Of a stretch of 64,000 bases of DNA, positions 34,756 to 46,707 are shown piece after piece; within the stretch, counting starts at the first letter, position 1; each line of letters opens with the position of its first letter. The DNA comes from Streptomyces sp. cg36. Lineage in GTDB: Bacteria; Actinomycetota; Actinomycetes; Streptomycetales; Streptomycetaceae. A model generated the notes under the pieces. It ran no database searches. It had not been told where the DNA came from and saw only the letters and a list, made by a program, of their open reading frames with translations. The stretch covers positions 4,402,001-4,466,000 of the forward strand of contig NZ_CP163520.1 of NCBI RefSeq assembly GCF_041080675.1. The letters run 5' to 3'. The position numbers were made by a program, and so were the translations under genes.

Positions 34756-35442
34756 TCAGACGGCCGCCGCGTACGCCCCGCCGAGGCCCCACCCCTGGTG
34801 CATGGCGTCCGCGAAGGCCGCCGCCAGTTTGTGCTCGCCGGACGCGGCCGGGTGGGTGCCGTCGTAGGTGTCCACGTGGATGTCGTACGCCGCCGGGTGC
34901 GAGGCGAGCAGCAGCGGTGACGACGGCTGGTCCAGATCGGCCACCGCCTTCGCCAGGAGCTCGTTGAAGCGGGCGACCTCGGCGGCGAAGGGCGCGTCCG
35001 TCTCCGCCCGTACGTTGGGTATGACCGGCAGCAGCACCATCTTGATCGCCGGGTTGGCCGCGCGCGCCTCGGCGACGAAGAGGCGGACGTTCTCGGCCGT
35101 CTGGCCGCTGTCGGTGTAGAAGCCGAGGTCGATCAGGCCGAGCGAGACGAGCAGCACGTCCGCGCCCGCCCCGGCCGCCGCCTCGCGGATCAGCGGGGCC
35201 ATGTGGAGCCAGCCCTCGCCCCAGCCGGAGAGGTGGCGCCGGGCCGGTGCGGGGAAGTCCGGCGCGCCGTACGCGGACGACAGCGGGGCGCCCGCCTCCG
35301 TGTCGTACAGCTCGGTGCGCGGCCCCACGATCTCGCAGGGGGCGCCGAAGGCCGTGCTCAGGTGCTGCCACATCCGGTAGCGCCAGGTGATGTCGCCGGC
35401 GCGTCCGATGGTCATGGAATCGCCGACGAACATGAAACGCAT
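34756..35442 (-). CDS. SGNH/GDSL-family hydrolase
   Basis: A 228-residue cytoplasmic esterase-like protein. Block I is FVGDSMTIG with Ser at 9, block II carries a Gly in LVSLGLIDLG where the Asn normally sits, and block V is DGTHPAASGEHK with the Asp and His. No signal peptide. The ATG at 35442 places the GDS motif at the usual distance from the N-terminus; no strong ribosome site precedes it. It is divergent from the secreted propeller protein with 68 bases between starts. Confidence 0.8.
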   Translation of the reverse strand: MRFMFVGDSMTIGRAGDITWRYRMWQHLSTAFGAPCEIVGPRTELYDTEAGAPLSSAYGAPDFPAPARRHLSGWGEGWLHMAPLIREAAAGAGADVLLVSLGLIDLGFYTDSGQTAENVRLFVAEARAANPAIKMVLLPVIPNVRAETDAPFAAEVARFNELLAKAVADLDQPSSPLLLASHPAAYDIHVDTYDGTHPAASGEHKLAAAFADAMHQGWGLGGAYAAAV

Positions 35443-35510
35443 GAGGTCATGATGGCGGATCACCCGGGCGGCTTCGACGGGCGGCCACGTGACGATGGAC
35501 ACTTGATCCC

Positions 35511-36473
35511 ATGCGTTTCCCGATGCGTTCGCTCCTGTCCGTCGTCACGGCCGCCGGGCTGCTCGGGCCGGCCGCCGGACCGGCCGCCGCCGACGACGGC
35601 GACTTCACGATCAAGGACCCCCGGATCAAGGAGTCCAGCGGTCTCGCCGCCAGCCGGGCCCACCCGGGGATCGTCTGGACGCACAACGACAGCGACGACG
35701 GGCCGTACGTCTACGCCATCGACTCGAAGACCGGGGAGACCGTCGCCCGGATCACCATGACGGGCGTCGGGCGCCCGCGCGACGTCGAGGCGATCTCGGT
35801 CGGCGCGGACGGGAACGTGTACGTCGGGGACATCGGCGACAACCTCGGCGGGACCTGGAAGAACGTCTGGATCTACAAGTTCCCCGAGCCCCAGCGGCTC
35901 AAGGACGCGACGGTCAGGGCCACGCAGTACGTGGTGAAGTACGCCGACGGGCCGCGCAACGCCGAGGCGCTGATGGTCCACCCCACGACGGGCCGGGTGT
36001 ACATCGCGTCCAAGAAGGAGGGCGGCGGCGGGCTGTACGAGGGGCCCGCGCACCTCTCCACGGCCGGGACCAACGTCTTCCGGCGCGTCGGCGACGTGCC
36101 GTGGGTCACCGACGGCGCCTTCTCCCCGGACGGCACGAAGCTGGCGCTGCGCGGCTACTTCTGGGCGGCCGAGTACGACTGGAAGGGCGGCAGGATGGGG
36201 GCCCGGCACGGAGTGGAGGCCCCGCTGATGCGGCAGGCCGAGTCCGTCACGTACACGCTGGACGGGAAGGCGCTGCTGTTCGGCAGTGAGGGGGAGCAGA
36301 GTCCGGTTTCGCGGGTCGCCGTCGCGGCGGGTGCCGAGTCCCCCGGGGGCAGGGGGAGTTCCTCGCCGGGCGACGCCGCCTCCGGCGAGGGCAATCGGAA
36401 CCTCGTGTACGGGGGGCTGGCGGTCGTGGGTGTGGGGGCGGCGTGGGTGGGGCTGCGGCGCCGCCGCCGGTAA
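35511..36473 (+). CDS. Secreted beta-propeller-like protein with C-terminal membrane anchor
   Basis: A 320-residue exported protein. A signal peptide covers residues 1-27 (MRFPMRSLLSVVTAAGLLGP to AAADD). The body has repeated strand blades (GIVWTHNDSDDGPYVYAIDS, GRPRDVEAISVGADGNVYVG, PDGTKLALRGYFWAAEYDWK) of the kind found in WD40/esterase-like phytase propellers. The C-terminus has a Ser/Gly linker and a hydrophobic helix followed by five Arg, so it stays attached to the membrane, though no LPxTG-type sorting motif is present. Function unknown. Repeat array C begins just after the stop. Confidence 0.75.
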   Translation: MRFPMRSLLSVVTAAGLLGPAAGPAAADDGDFTIKDPRIKESSGLAASRAHPGIVWTHNDSDDGPYVYAIDSKTGETVARITMTGVGRPRDVEAISVGADGNVYVGDIGDNLGGTWKNVWIYKFPEPQRLKDATVRATQYVVKYADGPRNAEALMVHPTTGRVYIASKKEGGGGLYEGPAHLSTAGTNVFRRVGDVPWVTDGAFSPDGTKLALRGYFWAAEYDWKGGRMGARHGVEAPLMRQAESVTYTLDGKALLFGSEGEQSPVSRVAVAAGAESPGGRGSSSPGDAASGEGNRNLVYGGLAVVGVGAAWVGLRRRRR

Positions 36474-36487
36474 CCACTCGCCCTCCG

Positions 36488-36888
36488 CCTGCGGCGCGGT
36501 GGTTGGCCTGGTCGCGCAGTTCCCCGCGCCCCTTCCGGAGCTGGTTTCTTTGCCTGCGGCCCGGTGGGGGCCGTTCGCGCAGTTCCCCGCGCCCCTTGTC
36601 GGGCCGGTCTTTGGCTGCGGGCCGTGCTGGCTCGCTCGCGCAGTTCCCCGCGCCCCTAGGAGGGCCCTGCGGGCCCATCTTCAGGGCCGCGCGCAACTGG
36701 GCACGGCCCGCAGATGACAGCGGGTTCAGGGGCGCGGGGAACTGCGCGAGAAGCGGGCACGGTCCGCAGGCGAACGGGGTTCTCAGGGGCGCGGGGAACT
36801 GCGCGGGCAACCCCCACCGGCCCGCAGGTGACAGCGGGTCCAGGGGCGCGGGGGACTGCGCGGGCAGCCACGTTCTACCTGCGGACGG
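36488..36888. repeat. Dispersed-repeat array C: three forward then four reverse copies
   Basis: Forward copies end at 36533, 36596 and 36657; reverse copies begin at 36682 (degenerate), 36728, 36785 and 36842. As in array A, forward and reverse units meet with the GCGCCCCT ends facing each other. The array fills the whole gap between the convergent ends of the propeller gene and serC, with the last copy reaching within 7 bases of the serC stop. Confidence 0.95.
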
Positions 36889-36894
36889 AGAACC

Positions 36895-40960
<4,066 letters not shown>

Positions 40961-41118
40961 ACGGGCCGAGCACCGCTTACGTTAAATGGAGGGCGTGGTT
41001 CCGCCGGTGTCGGGAAAAAGCTGGACCGGACTCCACGGCTGGTGCAATATTTTAAACAAGCAGACCAGTGAAGTGAACTGTCCAGCGTGGCGACGAACCA
41101 GCCAGCAAGGGGAACCCG

Positions 41119-42060
41119 GTGACCACTCAGCACGCCGCAGAGCCGACCGCCACCACGGCGGCGACCGTCACCGCGCCGGAGGCGGCGGGCGGGCTCGGCG
41201 GCGCGCGCGGCCGGGGGGCGGCCCTCGCCCCCGTCGCGCTGGTCGTCTCGGCGGGCATATCCGTGCAGTTCGGCTCGGCGGTGGCGGTCATGCTGATGCC
41301 GAGGGCGGGCGCGGCCGGAGTGGTGACGCTGCGCCTCGCGGCGGCGGCGGTGGTCCTGCTGGTCCTCTGCCGCCCGAAGCTGCGCGGCTACCGGCGGGCG
41401 GACTGGGGCACGGTGGTCGCCTTCGGCGCCGCGATGGCCGGTATGAACGGCCTCTTCTACCAGGCGGTCGACCGCATCCCGCTCGGCACGGCGGTGACCC
41501 TGGAGGTCCTCGGCCCGCTGGCCCTGTCCGTCCTGGCCTCGCGCCGCCTGGTCAACTTCGTCTGGGCGGCCCTCGCGCTCGCCGGTGTGGCGCTGCTGGG
41601 CAGCGGCGGGGGTGCGGGGTTCGGGTCGCTGGACCTGGTCGGGGCGGCGTTCGCGGTGGGCGCGGGGGCGTGCTGGGCGGTGTACATCCTGTTCAGCGCC
41701 CGTACGGGCCGCCGCTTCCCGCAGGCCGACGGCCTCGCCCTGGCGATGGCGGTCGCGGCGGTCCTGTCGCTGCCGCTGGGCGCGGTCCAGTCGGGCTCCA
41801 CGCTGCTGGTGCCGTCCACGATCGCCCTCGGCGTGGCGGTCGCCCTGCTCTCCTCCGTCCTCCCGTACACCCTGGAACTCCTGGCCCTGCGCCGCCTGCC
41901 CGCGTCCACGTTCGCGATCCTGATGAGCCTGGAACCGGCCATCGCGGCGACGGCGGGCTTCCTGGTCCTGCACCAGTCCCTGTCCGCGACGGACGCGCTG
42001 GCGATCGCGCTGGTCATCGGGGCGAGCGTGGGGGCGGTGCGGTCGCAGGTACGGCGCTAG
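41119..42060 (+). CDS. EamA/RhtA-family exporter
   Basis: A 313-residue protein with ten hydrophobic helices in two EamA repeats. The start after a polar tail is LVVSAGISVQFGSAVAVMLM, the first repeat ends LGSGGGAG, and the second includes LPYTLELLALRRLPASTFAI and LMSLEPAIAATAGFLVL, a sequence typical of RhtA-like threonine/homoserine exporters. The substrate may be an amino acid. GTG at 41119 has AAGGGG 6 bases upstream. The 158-base gap before it has an AT-rich pocket (41048-41063, CAATATTTTAAACAAG), probably promoter or operator DNA. Its end overlaps the convergent 106-residue gene by 47 bases. Confidence 0.85.
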   Translation: MTTQHAAEPTATTAATVTAPEAAGGLGGARGRGAALAPVALVVSAGISVQFGSAVAVMLMPRAGAAGVVTLRLAAAAVVLLVLCRPKLRGYRRADWGTVVAFGAAMAGMNGLFYQAVDRIPLGTAVTLEVLGPLALSVLASRRLVNFVWAALALAGVALLGSGGGAGFGSLDLVGAAFAVGAGACWAVYILFSARTGRRFPQADGLALAMAVAAVLSLPLGAVQSGSTLLVPSTIALGVAVALLSSVLPYTLELLALRRLPASTFAILMSLEPAIAATAGFLVLHQSLSATDALAIALVIGASVGAVRSQVRR

Positions 42061-42334
42061 CCCAGGGCGGCCCCATCGGCGCCGCCCGCCCGTGCAGCGC
42101 GTCCCGGGCCGCCCCGCGCAGGGCCTCGCCGAGCCGGTCGTGCAGCAGCGCGGCCTCGGAGGGCAGCAGCACCATGTCGGCGTCGGCCACGTGCTCCCCG
42201 TCCCGCGCGAGCCACAGCGGCACGCGCACGTTGCCGTCGGTGTCCCGGCGGGCGGGCCGACTCGGAATGGGGTCGACGCGCCAGCCCCGGGGAGTGGGGT
42301 CGGGGGACCGGGGGGTTTGCTTTTTGGTGGGCAT
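42014..42334 (-). CDS. Hypothetical protein attached to the XRE/DUF6879 module
   Basis: A 106-residue protein. The N-terminal third is basic and proline-rich; the core VRVPLWLARDGEHVADADMV, then LLPSEAALLHDRLGEALR is compact and partly helical, and the tail is Pro/Ala-rich. I recognise no family. ATG at 42334 is the likely start. It overlaps the 3' end of the convergent exporter gene by 47 bases. A copy of the module's 16-bp operator lies 42 bases upstream, so it probably has its own promoter under the same control. Confidence 0.6.
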   Translation of the reverse strand: MPTKKQTPRSPDPTPRGWRVDPIPSRPARRDTDGNVRVPLWLARDGEHVADADMVLLPSEAALLHDRLGEALRGAARDALHGRAAPMGPPWASAVPATAPPPRSPR

Positions 42335-42375
42335 GGGGTGATGGTCCGGCGGGGGGTGGGGGCGGGGCCAGGTTG

Positions 42376-42391
42376 TTGCACGGGATTGCAT
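42376..42391 (-). promoter_or_regulatory. Module operator copy 1: TTGCACGGGATTGCAT
   Basis: On the coding (minus) strand this reads ATGCAATCCCGTGCAA, two TGCAA half-sites one helical turn apart. The same arrangement occurs at 44042-44057 in front of the first gene of the module. It lies between the end of the XRE gene and the ATG at 42334, in the right place for a promoter operator. Confidence 0.6.
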
Positions 42392-42396
42392 CGGGC

Positions 42397-43245
42397 TCAC
42401 CCGAGTGAGGTAATCGCGTCGGTGATCAGAGCCCGGGCTTTCGAGCCGTAGACGGCCATCTCCGCCAACTCGGCGAACGCCCGCACGTACAGCCCGACTT
42501 CGGTCGGGGCGGTGACCGTCACGTCGGCGGACAGCAGCTCGATGGCGGCTCGCCGGCCGTCGAACACCATGAACGTCTCGATGGGCCACATGCGACGCGC
42601 CGCCGTTCTGGGAATGATCCCGAGCGACACCGACGGGAGCGACATGACGGCCAGCAGATGGCCGAGCTGTCCCGCCATGACCCGCGCGTCGCCGAAGCCG
42701 TAGTACAGCACGTCCTCTTCGATGACCAGGGCGAACCTGTGGTCGCCCTCGTGGATCACATGGGACCGGGCCATGCGCGCCTCGACGGCCTCCGCCACGT
42801 CGTCGGGGATCTGCCGGAACTCGGTGATCGCGGTCAGCAGCGCCCTGGCGTAGCCGTCGGTCTGGAGCAGGCCGGGGACCACGTTCGAGCAGTACACGCG
42901 GAAGTGGCGGGTCCGCTCGAACAGGGGGACGGCGGACTCCTGGAGCCTGAGCAGTCCGGTCCGTTGTTTGCGGCGCCATTCGACGTACATCGAGTCGGCG
43001 GTGCGATTGGCGGCGATCAGGTCGGCCGCCTGCTCCTCCGCGCCGCAGGCGCGGCACCACGCACGGATGTCGGCGTCGGACGGAGGCGTCCTGGCGTTCT
43101 CGACGCGGGACGATTTTGCCGCGCTCCAGCCCGCCCGCGCGGCCACCTCCCGCCCGGTGAGCCCGGCGTCCAGGCGCAGCTCCCGCAGGCGCGCGGCGAC
43201 TGCCTCGCGGGCGTTCTGCGCGCTGGACGACGGAGAGGCGGACAC
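42397..43245 (-). CDS. XRE helix-turn-helix regulator with DUF5753 (WhiJ-like)
   Basis: A 282-residue regulator. Residues 12-65 are an XRE-type helix-turn-helix (VAARLRELRLDAGLTGREVA, then ARAGWSAAKSSRVENARTPP). The rest is DUF5753: YVEWRRKQRTGLLRLQESAV, RHFRVYCSNVVPGLLQTDGY, EARMARSHVIHEGDHRFALV, then SLGIIPRTAARRMWPIETFM. This is the WhiJ-like family abundant in Streptomyces, usually paired with small proteins and involved in differentiation. The GTG start at 43245 has a weak ribosome site. It follows the DUF6879 gene by 27 bases and is a good candidate for binding the two ATGCAA/GTGCAA operators. Confidence 0.92.
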   Translation of the reverse strand: MSASPSSSAQNAREAVAARLRELRLDAGLTGREVAARAGWSAAKSSRVENARTPPSDADIRAWCRACGAEEQAADLIAANRTADSMYVEWRRKQRTGLLRLQESAVPLFERTRHFRVYCSNVVPGLLQTDGYARALLTAITEFRQIPDDVAEAVEARMARSHVIHEGDHRFALVIEEDVLYYGFGDARVMAGQLGHLLAVMSLPSVSLGIIPRTAARRMWPIETFMVFDGRRAAIELLSADVTVTAPTEVGLYVRAFAELAEMAVYGSKARALITDAITSLG

Positions 43246-43272
43246 GGGTCGGCTACCGGGCGGCGCGAGCGA

Positions 43273-43803
43273 TCAGACCTTGAACTCCTCGTGCGGAACG
43301 GCCCGTTCCCACACACTGTCGAACGCCACCGCGCACAGCCGGGCCACCGGCGGGTGTTCCGTCCACTCCTCGCCGACGTACCGGCTGTCACCGGTGAAGT
43401 GCCCGAAGCGCACGATCGTCCCGTCGAACAACCAGTAGTCGTTTCCGGGCAGCGCCAAGTCGGATGCCTGGCGCCGGGGGAGCCAGCGCACCAGTTCACC
43501 GGCTGCGACGTTCATGAACGTCCCGTCGTACTCGAAACGGATGTACTCGCTCACGGGCTCGGAGACGATGCGGGCCCGCCGGACCGCGATGCCACGACCC
43601 ACGGCGTCGGCGACCAGATCGTGCCAGGGTCGCCACCACGAAGCGCGGTCCGCGGGATCGTCCCGGTGGCCGGACTTCCAGCTCTCGAACCGTTCCGCTT
43701 CGTTGTCCACCGCGTAGGAGTCCCGCATCTCCAGATGGACAGCGGAACGCTTGCAACGACTCAGGACCTCATCGAAGTCGTACACCGGCCCGCTCTGCTT
43801 CAT
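43273..43803 (-). CDS. DUF6879 protein
   Basis: A 176-residue cytoplasmic protein of the DUF6879 family. Family features are the start DFDEVLSRCKRSAVHLEMRD, a central SEYIRFEYDGTFMNVAAGEL, WLPRRQASDLALPGNDYWLF, then DGTIVRFGHFTGD. Such proteins accompany WhiJ-like regulators and replace the more common DUF397 partner. Function unknown. ATG at 43803 has AGGGAGG 6 bases upstream. It overlaps the end of the preceding 82-residue gene by 35 bases, so the two are translationally coupled. Confidence 0.85.
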   Translation of the reverse strand: MKQSGPVYDFDEVLSRCKRSAVHLEMRDSYAVDNEAERFESWKSGHRDDPADRASWWRPWHDLVADAVGRGIAVRRARIVSEPVSEYIRFEYDGTFMNVAAGELVRWLPRRQASDLALPGNDYWLFDGTIVRFGHFTGDSRYVGEEWTEHPPVARLCAVAFDSVWERAVPHEEFKV

Positions 43804-44017
43804 CGCACGCCTCCCTGATCGCGGTCACCATACGCATGGGGAGCCGCACCACTGCCTCGCCGTCCGGAATCGGCCCCGTCCGCAGGCATGCGGCGCGTAC
43901 GACTTCGTCGACCTGGAACCCCTGGAACAGGAGCTCCTCCATCTCCAGGTCCACCCAGACGGTGGGGCAGTTCCTCTCGTCCGTATCCGGGTCCTTCGCG
44001 ATGAACCGCAGCGCCAT
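43769..44017 (-). CDS. Small acidic protein, first gene of the XRE/DUF6879 module
   Basis: An 82-residue protein: MALRFIAKDPDTDERNCPTV, WVDLEMEELLFQGFQVDEVV, RAACLRTGPIPDGEAVVRLP, then a helical MVTAIREACDEAERAGVRLR. The layout (short beta start, acidic helix, C-terminal helix) resembles the small partners of WhiJ-like regulators, but it is not DUF397. ATG at 44017 has GGGAGG 5 bases upstream. The second copy of the operator is 25 bases upstream, so it heads the operon. Confidence 0.72.
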   Translation of the reverse strand: MALRFIAKDPDTDERNCPTVWVDLEMEELLFQGFQVDEVVRAACLRTGPIPDGEAVVRLPMRMVTAIREACDEAERAGVRLR

Positions 44018-44041
44018 GTCAGCCTCCCGAGCCGACGGAAA

Positions 44042-44057
44042 TTGCACGGCCTTGCAT
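44042..44057 (-). promoter_or_regulatory. Module operator copy 2: TTGCACGGCCTTGCAT
   Basis: It matches the copy at 42376-42391 in 14 of 16 bases (only the two middle bases differ) and has the same orientation relative to the gene it precedes. The conserved part is TTGCACGG-NN-TTGCAT. It ends 25 bases from the ATG at 44017, so bound protein would sit on the promoter. Confidence 0.6.
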
Positions 44058-44148
44058 GCACGACCATCCCGACACCGCACCGGACCCGTCAAGAGCGCAC
44101 TCCCCCAACCGACTTGCGCCCCCGGCGCACTCCCCACCCCCCTGGGAA

Positions 44149-44177
44149 AAAACAATGCAAGCATGCTTGATTGTTTT
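44149..44177. promoter_or_regulatory. 29-bp palindrome upstream of the AtuA/carboxylase operon
   Basis: The arms AAAACAAT (44149-44156) and ATTGTTTT (44170-44177) flank the perfect 12-base palindrome CAAGCATGCTTG (44158-44169), with one unpaired G at 44157. The block is strongly AT-rich in a GC-rich genome. It lies 57 bases before the GTG at 44234 and 132 bases before the divergent start at 44017. Such a palindrome suits a dimeric regulator; the TetR protein encoded at the far end of the operon is the obvious candidate. Confidence 0.75.
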
Positions 44178-44233
44178 GGCCCCCACTGCCATGCTCCCGG
44201 ACACACGCCGCCGTGTCCCGAGGGGAGCGCACT

Positions 44234-45025
44234 GTGTCCGATCCGTCCGCCGTGCTCGATGATCTGCGCGACGAAGACGAGGAACTCGACCGGCTCGTGG
44301 CCGGGTTGGGGGAGCGGGAGTGGCGGCGGGCGACCGCCGCCGAGGGGTGGAGCGTCGCGCACCAGGTCGCTCACCTCGCCTGGACCGACCGCGCCGCGCT
44401 GCTCGCCGTCACCGACCCGGACGCGTTCGGGGCCGAGGTCGAGAAGGCCGCCGCCGCGCCGGAGACCTTCGTCGACGAGGGCGCCGACGAGGGGGCCCGG
44501 CTCCCGGCCGGCGAGCTGCTGCGGCGCTGGCGCGACGGCCGCGCCGCACTGCGCCGCGCCCTGCTCGCCGCACCGCCCGGCGCCCGCTTCCCCTGGTACG
44601 GCCCGCCCATGTCCACCGCCTCCATGGCCACCGGCCGCCTCATGGAGACCTGGGCGCACGGCCAGGACGTGTGGGACGCCCTCGGCCGCACCCGTGAGCC
44701 CACCGCCCGGCTGCGCCACGTCGCCCGGATCGGGGTGCGGGCCCGCGACTTCGCCTTCGCCGTGCACGGACTCCCCGCGCCCGCCGAGGAGTTCCGGGTC
44801 GAGCTGGCCGCCCCCGACGGGCGGGGGACCTGGGCGTACGGGCCCGAGGGCGCGGCCCAGCGCGTCACCGGCCCCGCGCTCGACTTCTGCCTCCTGGTCA
44901 CCCAGCGCGTCCACCGCTCCGACACCGCCGTGCGCGCCGAGGGCCCCGACGCGGACCGCTGGCTCGGCATCGCCCAGGCGTTCGCCGGTCCGGCCGGGCC
45001 CGGACGCGCGCCCAAGGGGGCCTGA
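44234..45025 (+). CDS. MDMPI-like (TIGR03084) metal-binding protein
   Basis: A 263-residue protein of the mycothiol maleylpyruvate-isomerase/DinB-like fold. The N-terminal four-helix part has the metal-site signature: His in SVAHQVAHLAWTD, Glu and His in METWAHGQDVWDAL. The TIGR03084 hallmark is a C-terminal domain after about residue 160 (ARDFAFAVHGLPAPAEEFRV, then GPALDFCLLVTQRVHRSDTA). Members bind zinc and may use mycothiol. GTG at 44234 follows GAGGGGAG. Its stop overlaps the atuA start by one base. It is the first gene of the operon; its step in the pathway is not known. Confidence 0.85.
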   Translation: MSDPSAVLDDLRDEDEELDRLVAGLGEREWRRATAAEGWSVAHQVAHLAWTDRAALLAVTDPDAFGAEVEKAAAAPETFVDEGADEGARLPAGELLRRWRDGRAALRRALLAAPPGARFPWYGPPMSTASMATGRLMETWAHGQDVWDALGRTREPTARLRHVARIGVRARDFAFAVHGLPAPAEEFRVELAAPDGRGTWAYGPEGAAQRVTGPALDFCLLVTQRVHRSDTAVRAEGPDADRWLGIAQAFAGPAGPGRAPKGA

Positions 45026-46707
45026 TGCGCCGCCCCCTGCGCATCGGCAACGCCTCCGGGTTCTACGGCGACCGCTTCGACGCGATGCGCGAGATGCTCA
45101 CCGGCGGCCCCCTCGACGTGCTCACCGGCGACTACCTCGCCGAACTCACCATGCTCATCCTCGGCCGGGACCGGCTGAAGGACGCCCGGCTCGGCTACGC
45201 CAAGACCTTCCTGCGCCAGCTGGAGGAGTGCCTGGGCACGGCGCACGAGCGCGGGGTGCGGATCGTCGCCAACGCGGGCGGGCTCAACCCGGCCGGACTG
45301 GCCGACGGCGTACGGGAGTTGGCGGACAAGCTCGGGGTTCCGGTGCGGGTCGGCCATGTGGAGGGCGACGCGCTGGTGCCCGGACCCGGGGTGCTGGCCG
45401 CCAACGCCTACCTCGGCGGCGCGGGCATCGCCGCCTGCCTGGCCGCCGGGGCCGATGTCGTCGTCACCGGCCGGGTCACCGACGCGGCCCTGGTCACCGG
45501 GCCCGCCGCCTGGTGGCACGGCTGGGGCCCGCAGGAGTACGACGCGCTGGCGGGCGCGGTCGTCGCCGGGCACGTCCTGGAGTGCGGCACCCAGGCCACC
45601 GGCGGCAACTACGCCTTCTTCGGCGGCCACGACGTGCGCCGCCCCGGCTTCCCCCTCGCCGAGATCCACGCGGACGGCAGCAGCGTCATCACCAAGCACC
45701 CGGGCACGGGCGGCCTGGTCGACCCCGGGACGGTCACCGCGCAGCTGCTGTACGAGACGGGCGGCGCCCGGTACGCCGGGCCCGAGGTCACCGCGCGGCT
45801 CGACACCGTGGCGCTGACGTCCGAGGGGACCGACCGGGTGCGGATCGAGGGGGTGCGCGGCGAGGCGCCGCCGCCCACGCTCAAGGCGGGGCTCTGCCGG
45901 ATCGGCGGCTGGCGCAACGAGGTCGTCTTCGTGCTCACCGGGCTCGACGTCGAGGCCAAGGCGGAGCTGGTCCGGGCGCAGACCGAGGACGCCTTCGAGC
46001 GGGCCGGGCGGCGTCCGGCCGAGGTGCGCTGGGAGCTGGCCCGCACCGACCGGCCCGACGCGGAGACCCAGGAGACGGCCGGCGCGCTGCTGCGGCTCGT
46101 GGTGCGCGACCCGGAGCCGGAGGCGGTGGGGCGGACGGTGAGCGGCGCCGCCGTGGAGCTGGCGCTGGGGAGCTATCCGGGGTTCCACCTCACGGCCCCG
46201 CCCGGCAGGGGCGCCCCGTACGGCGTGTTCGAGGCGGCCCGCGTCGGGCACGACGAGGTCGCGCACACGGCCGTGCTGCCCGGCGGGGAGCGGCTGGCCG
46301 TGCCGCCGCCGGCGCGGACCCGGGCGCTGGAGCCGGTCGAGCCGCCCGCGCTGCCCGCACCGCTGCCCGCCGGTCCGGTCCGGCGGGCCCCGCTGGGGCT
46401 GGTCGCGGGGGCCCGCAGCGGGGACAAGGGCGGGGACGCCAACGTGGGGGTGTGGGTGCGGTCGGACGACGCCTGGCGCTGGCTCGTCCACGCGCTGACG
46501 GTTGACAGATTTCAGGAACTGATAGCTGAAAGCCGTCAGTTGAAAGTCGTCAGACATCAGCTGCCCAACCTCCGTGCCCTCAACTTCACCGTCCACGGCC
46601 TCCTCGGCGAGGGCGTCGCCTCACAGGCCCGTTTCGACCCCCAGGCCAAGGCGCTCGGCGAATGGCTGCGCTCGCGCCATCTGGACATCCCGGAGGTACT
46701 GCTGTGA
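45025..46707 (+). CDS. atuA: AtuA-family protein (acyclic terpene utilization, DUF1446)
   Basis: A 560-residue cytoplasmic protein of the AtuA (DUF1446) family. Characteristic segments are RIGNASGFYGDRFDAMREML at the start, GDYLAELTMLILGRDR, VANAGGLNPAGLADGVREL, GADVVVTGRVTDAALVTGPA and ECGTQATGGNYAFF. A C-terminal ferredoxin-fold domain begins near LGLVAGARSGDKGGDANVGV. In Pseudomonas, atuA belongs to the citronellol/geraniol degradation cluster, though its exact reaction is unsettled. Codons 491-511 (46495-46560) use rare AT-rich triplets, noted separately. Its stop overlaps the carboxylase beta-chain start (GTGA). Confidence 0.88.
   Translation: MRRPLRIGNASGFYGDRFDAMREMLTGGPLDVLTGDYLAELTMLILGRDRLKDARLGYAKTFLRQLEECLGTAHERGVRIVANAGGLNPAGLADGVRELADKLGVPVRVGHVEGDALVPGPGVLAANAYLGGAGIAACLAAGADVVVTGRVTDAALVTGPAAWWHGWGPQEYDALAGAVVAGHVLECGTQATGGNYAFFGGHDVRRPGFPLAEIHADGSSVITKHPGTGGLVDPGTVTAQLLYETGGARYAGPEVTARLDTVALTSEGTDRVRIEGVRGEAPPPTLKAGLCRIGGWRNEVVFVLTGLDVEAKAELVRAQTEDAFERAGRRPAEVRWELARTDRPDAETQETAGALLRLVVRDPEPEAVGRTVSGAAVELALGSYPGFHLTAPPGRGAPYGVFEAARVGHDEVAHTAVLPGGERLAVPPPARTRALEPVEPPALPAPLPAGPVRRAPLGLVAGARSGDKGGDANVGVWVRSDDAWRWLVHALTVDRFQELIAESRQLKVVRHQLPNLRALNFTVHGLLGEGVASQARFDPQAKALGEWLRSRHLDIPEVLL
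46495..46560 (+). other. Atypical low-GC codon patch with direct repeats inside atuA
   Basis: In about 65 bases the gene uses AGA twice, ATA, TTT, TTG, AAA, GAA and GTT, all rare here. The 13-mer TGAAAG(C/T)CGTCAG occurs twice (46527-46539, 46541-46553), and CTGACGG (46495-46501) is the inverse complement of CCGTCAG (46533-46539). The translated residues still fit the AtuA family. TTGACA at 46502-46507 followed after 15 bases by TAGCTG could serve as an internal promoter. Confidence 0.7.

Noticed and set aside
42014..44177. Toxin-antitoxin or mobile element around the XRE gene
   Set aside because: No toxin-like fold, integrase or transposase is visible. The DUF5753 domain places the XRE protein in the WhiJ-like developmental family.
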